A stretch of DNA of 16,222 nucleotides, from contig JAJYVM010000030.1 in assembly GCA_021792015.1 (NCBI GenBank), forward strand, positions 1 to 16,222, in the 5' to 3' direction. Numbering within the stretch: position 1 is the stretch's first letter; each line of letters opens with the position of its first letter. The notes under the pieces are model-generated. The model was not told where the DNA came from, did not search any database, and saw only the letters and a program-made list of their open reading frames with translations. Below are positions 14,121 through 16,222 of the stretch, in pieces. Source of the DNA: Bacillota bacterium (lineage in GTDB: Bacteria > Bacillota > Sulfobacillia > RBS10-35 > JAJYVM01). Both the position numbers and the translations under genes were made by a program.

Positions 14121-14708
14121 TCAGGACCACGTGGCCCTGGGCAGCGCCTCTCGCAGGCCATCCAACGCGTCCACCGGGACCCACGCCCCGAAGGTTGGCG
14201 CGTCGGCGAAGCCGCGCTCCGTCACCCTCGCGCCGGCACGGACCAGCGCACGCTCGGCGCGGTCGAGGTCCGGGTAGCCGACGGTCAGCCGCACCCAGCG
14301 CTCCGGCCGCCGCTCCACCGTCCCAGCGGCCGCCACGGCCGCGGATGCGGCCTCGCCGTAAGCCCGGCCCAGGTTGGCCGCGCCCAGCTGGACCCCGCCG
14401 TAGATGCGCGCCACGGTCACCGCCGCGCCCCGCAGCCGGTGGCGGCCGAGCGCGCCGAGGCAGGGCCGGCCTCCGGTGCCGCTCGGCTCGCCGTCGTCGG
14501 ACATGCGGGTCGCACCGTCGGGGGCGATCCAGGCGTAGGGCACGTGCCGCGCCTCGTGGTGGCGCGCGCGCACATCCGCGAGCAGCGCGCCCACTTCGTC
14601 CGCGTCGGCCGCCGGGGCCGCGTACGCGAAGAACCGTGAGCGACGCACGAGCAGGCTGGCGGCCCCCAGCCCGGCAAGGGTCAGATAGGGGACCTCGGGC
14701 TCGGCCAT
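14121..14708 (-). CDS. YigZ/IMPACT (UPF0029) family protein
   Basis: This 195-residue protein has the YigZ/IMPACT layout. The opening SRFFAYAAP is followed by a helix, HHEARHVPYAWI, and then the signature RMSDDGEPSGTGGRPCLGAL (about residues 82-101). VTVARIYGGVQLGAANLGRAYGEAA comes next, where most relatives read VTRYFGGIKLGAGGLVRAY. The C-terminal third resembles the DUF1949 ferredoxin-like domain. Eukaryotic IMPACT modulates the Gcn2 kinase; the bacterial role is poorly known. The ATG at 14708 starts MAEPEVPYLTL but has a weak ribosome binding site. A GTG at 14756 would extend the protein 16 residues into the end of the VOC gene. It is intact between two broken loci. Confidence 0.87.
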   Translation of the reverse strand: MAEPEVPYLTLAGLGAASLLVRRSRFFAYAAPAADADEVGALLADVRARHHEARHVPYAWIAPDGATRMSDDGEPSGTGGRPCLGALGRHRLRGAAVTVARIYGGVQLGAANLGRAYGEAASAAVAAAGTVERRPERWVRLTVGYPDLDRAERALVRAGARVTERGFADAPTFGAWVPVDALDGLREALPRATWS

Positions 14709-14736
14709 GGGGATACCGTAGCATGGCGTGCGACCC

Positions 14737-15160
14737 TCAGGCGCCGTCGCCCTCACGCAGCAACGGGGTCAGCGTGATCCCGACCAGCAGGCCCTCCGGC
14801 CCCAGCAGGCGCGTGACCGTCTGTCCCCACGGCTCCAGGCGGTCCGTGATCAGCAGCCGGTAGCCACGGGCCTGCAGCTCGGCGCTCGCCGCCGCCACGT
14901 CGTCCACGTCGAACTCCAGCCACGCCTGCGGTACAGGCAGGTCAGCCGGCCGGCCAGACCTCCGTGCCGAAACAGGATTGTGCCGCCTGGGCCAGGGGCC
15001 AGAGGGCAAAGTGCTTGACCCCGGCCAACGCCCCGGTGTGCAGGTAGTCGCCGTCCGCCTGGAAGCGAAGCCCCAGGGCGTCCATGTAAAAGGCGCGGGC
15101 CGCTGCGACATCGGAGGCGATTGGTCCGAACCCAGCCACGAAGAGAACGCGCATGCCCAT
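14737..15160 (-). pseudogene. VOC (glyoxalase-fold) protein, frameshifted by a 4-bp repeat
   Basis: The N-terminal half (MRVLFVAGFGPIASDVAAARAFY, then MDALGLRFQADGDYLHTG) is a standard first VOC beta-alpha-beta unit. It runs into TGA soon after SCFGTEVWPAG. A second frame carries the rest: PQAWLEFDVDDVAAASAELQ, ARGYRLLITDRLEPWGQTVT and LLGPEGLLVGITLTP. At 14944-14956 the minus strand reads TGGCCGGCCGGCT. Deleting one 4-base unit joins the frames as EVWPADLPVPQAWLEF, with no residues missing. The restored protein would be about 140 residues, normal for the fold. The ATG at 15160 has a GAAGGG ribosome binding site; codon 3 (ATG) is an alternative. It follows the AraC-type gene closely, a pairing common for small-molecule-responsive operons. 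Confidence 0.82.
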
Positions 15161-15179
15161 GCAACCCTTCCCCGCCAGC

Positions 15180-15995
15180 CTAAGCCCGGGGCAACGACGC
15201 GGGCTTGAACAGATCGGACATGCGGAGCGTGGCGGTACCGCCCGTGACCAGCTGACGCGGCGCCAGGCCCGCGAGCTCGCCGACGTCCCGCGTCATGTGC
15301 GCCTGGTCGGCATAGCCTGCCGCAGCCGCGAGACTCGCCAGACCCGGCCCGGCGCCGGCCTTAGCCAGGAGCAGCGACCGCTGCGGGCGGAGGACGCGCT
15401 GGAGGGTCTTGGGCCCGTACCCCACCCAATCATGGAAGCGCCGCAGCACCTGGCGCGGGCTGAGACTGGCCATGCGGGCCAGCGCCTCGACCCGGAAGCC
15501 CGCCTGCGCAAGCCAGGGCACCGCCCCGGCCACGACCGGATCGGCGGCGCGCAACCCTCCCAGCCGGGCGCCCAGCACGCCCTGCAGCACGATCAGCCGG
15601 CCGCGCACGCCCTCCGCCGCCGCCACCCGCTACCCGACCTCGATCGCGCCGGCACCCCAGAGGTCGTGCAGGGGAACGGTCGCATTCAGCAACTCGCGCA
15701 CCCCGAGGCCAAGCCACGCCGGGGCAAGCCCAGGCCGAAAGCGGGCGCCGACGACCAGGGCTTCAGGCGGCAGGGCAGCCATCACGGCACGCATCGCGGG
15801 ACCCGCCACCACCGGCGGCAGATCCCCCACGCAGACGATGTCGGCGCATCCGTCCGGAAGCACGCGGTGGAGGTAGCCCCCACCCCCAGGCGGCGTGCGC
15901 TGCGCCCAGACGCAGACCAGGGGCCGGGAAAGCGCGGGCGCCACCGGATACTCGCGGTAGGGCGCTCGCTCGCCGACGCCGTCAGCGATCGCCAC
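15180..15995 (-). pseudogene. AraC-family regulator with DUF6597-like N-domain, split by an in-frame TAG
   Basis: One continuous frame of 272 codons encodes an AraC-type regulator of normal size, but it holds a TAG at 15632-15630. Before it lies a DUF6597-like sensor domain: YREYPVAPALSRPLVCVWAQ, HRVLPDGCADIVCVGDLPPVVAGP, and VVGARFRPGLAPAWLGLGVREL. After it lies the helix-turn-helix half: GFRVEALARMASLSPRQVLRRFHDWVGYGPKTLQRVLR-type AraC signature, and LASLAAAAGYADQAHMTRD as the second helix-turn-helix. A GTG at 15626, one codon past the TAG, could restart translation and yield a free DNA-binding domain, so a split regulator cannot be excluded. The GTG at 15995 is the first start that fits the family. 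TAG ends many intact genes here, so recoding is unlikely. Confidence 0.83.
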
Positions 15996-16059
15996 GATGG
16001 CCCGCGCCCCCCCGTCGGATGCGGCGGCCGGCGCCGCAGCATCGGATCATCACCGGACC

Positions 16060-16078
16060 AGGGGGCGCCGCGCCCCCT
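16060..16078 (-). terminator. Palindromic hairpin at the end of the gamma-glutamyltransferase gene
   Basis: AGGGGGCGC and GCGCCCCCT are perfect arms around one base, so a stem of about 7 bp with a short loop can form. The structure begins at the TGA of the gamma-glutamyltransferase gene (16080-16078) and precedes the AraC-type gene on the same strand. It has no T-run. Confidence 0.5.
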
Positions 16079-16222
16079 CACCAGCCGATCGCGTAGCCCT
16101 CACGCCGCGGGTCGGCCGCGCCCTTCAGCAGCCCGCCCGGCTCGGCGCACACCACCAGCACCGCGCCCGCCTCCCACTCCCAGTCGGGCCAGGTCTCGAT
16201 GCGGTGGCCCAGCGCCGCCAGC
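16078..16222 (-). CDS. ggt: Gamma-glutamyltransferase, C-terminal 47 residues (partial)
   Basis: The minus-strand frame entering at the right edge reads LAALGHRIETWPDWEWEAGA, VLVVCAEPGGLLKGAADPRR and EGYAIGW before TGA at 16080-16078. The ending GAADPRR-x-GYAIGW is the near-invariant C-terminus of the small subunit of gamma-glutamyltransferases, secreted or periplasmic Ntn hydrolases that cleave or transfer the gamma-glutamyl group of glutathione-type compounds. The processing Thr and active site lie outside the window. Nothing in the visible part is disrupted. Confidence 0.88.
   Translation of the reverse strand, partial: LAALGHRIETWPDWEWEAGAVLVVCAEPGGLLKGAADPRREGYAIGW

Noticed and set aside
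15630..15632. TAG recoded as a sense codon, since hepT also has an in-frame TAG
   Set aside because: Several intact genes (permease at 6188, binding protein at 11092, permease at 13014) end in TAG, and hepT carries unrelated frameshifts as well.
1..16222. tRNA, rRNA or insertion sequence anywhere in the window
   Set aside because: I recognised no tRNA cloverleaf motifs, rRNA sequence or transposase on either strand; a covariance scan could still find a missed tRNA.

Overview
The window is a GC-rich bacterial segment carrying mostly transport, small-molecule metabolism and toxin-antitoxin genes. A lipoprotein-type solute-binding protein and a 3D-domain wall protein with an apparent c-di-AMP (ydaO/yuaA-type) riboswitch leader suggest a Gram-positive-type bacterium, perhaps a high-GC Bacillota lineage or an actinobacterium. 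This is inference only: there is no rRNA or other marker gene in the window.

Layout, left to right. (1) 1-2845, minus strand: a metabolic operon encoding the two halves of a ThDP-dependent 2-oxo-acid decarboxylase (sulfopyruvate/phosphonopyruvate decarboxylase type), an MmgE/PrpD-family protein, and the start of a class III (CaiB/BaiF) CoA-transferase that looks frameshifted and runs off the left edge. Two of the junctions are GTGA stop/start overlaps. (2) 2823-3060: about 17 degenerate tandem copies of a 14-bp unit, lying in front of that operon and between it and a plus-strand export operon. (3) 3207-6188, plus: a membrane-fusion adaptor with an internally duplicated architecture and a MacB/FtsX-type permease, with no ATPase gene beside them. 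(4) 6510-7217, minus: a PAP2-like membrane protein that lacks both signature arginines. (5) 7374-8233, minus: a MntA-HepT nucleotidyltransferase/HEPN toxin-antitoxin pair broken by at least five lesions, one of them an 8-bp tandem duplication. (6) 8284-9063, minus: a secreted peptidoglycan-binding plus 3D-domain protein with the riboswitch-like leader. (7) 9506-13014, plus: a peptide/nickel-type ABC importer (binding protein and two permeases), with a strong hairpin after the binding-protein gene and no ATPase genes. (8) 13101-13777, plus: a VapBC toxin-antitoxin pair with a perfect inverted repeat just upstream. (9) 13874-16222, minus: a remnant of an FAD-dependent oxidoreductase, an intact YigZ/IMPACT-family gene, a frameshifted VOC (glyoxalase-fold) gene, an AraC-type regulator split by one in-frame TAG, and the C-terminus of a gamma-glutamyltransferase.

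Broken genes are strikingly clustered. About 11.7 kb of long coding sequence reads cleanly, while roughly 2.5 kb in six loci carries about nine frameshifts or nonsense codons. That pattern fits real gene decay better than evenly spread sequencing error, though raw reads would be needed to settle it. The most interesting signals are the 14-bp array, the c-di-AMP riboswitch candidate, the decaying toxin-antitoxin pair, the split AraC regulator, and the decarboxylase/MmgE/CoA-transferase operon, whose substrate is unknown.
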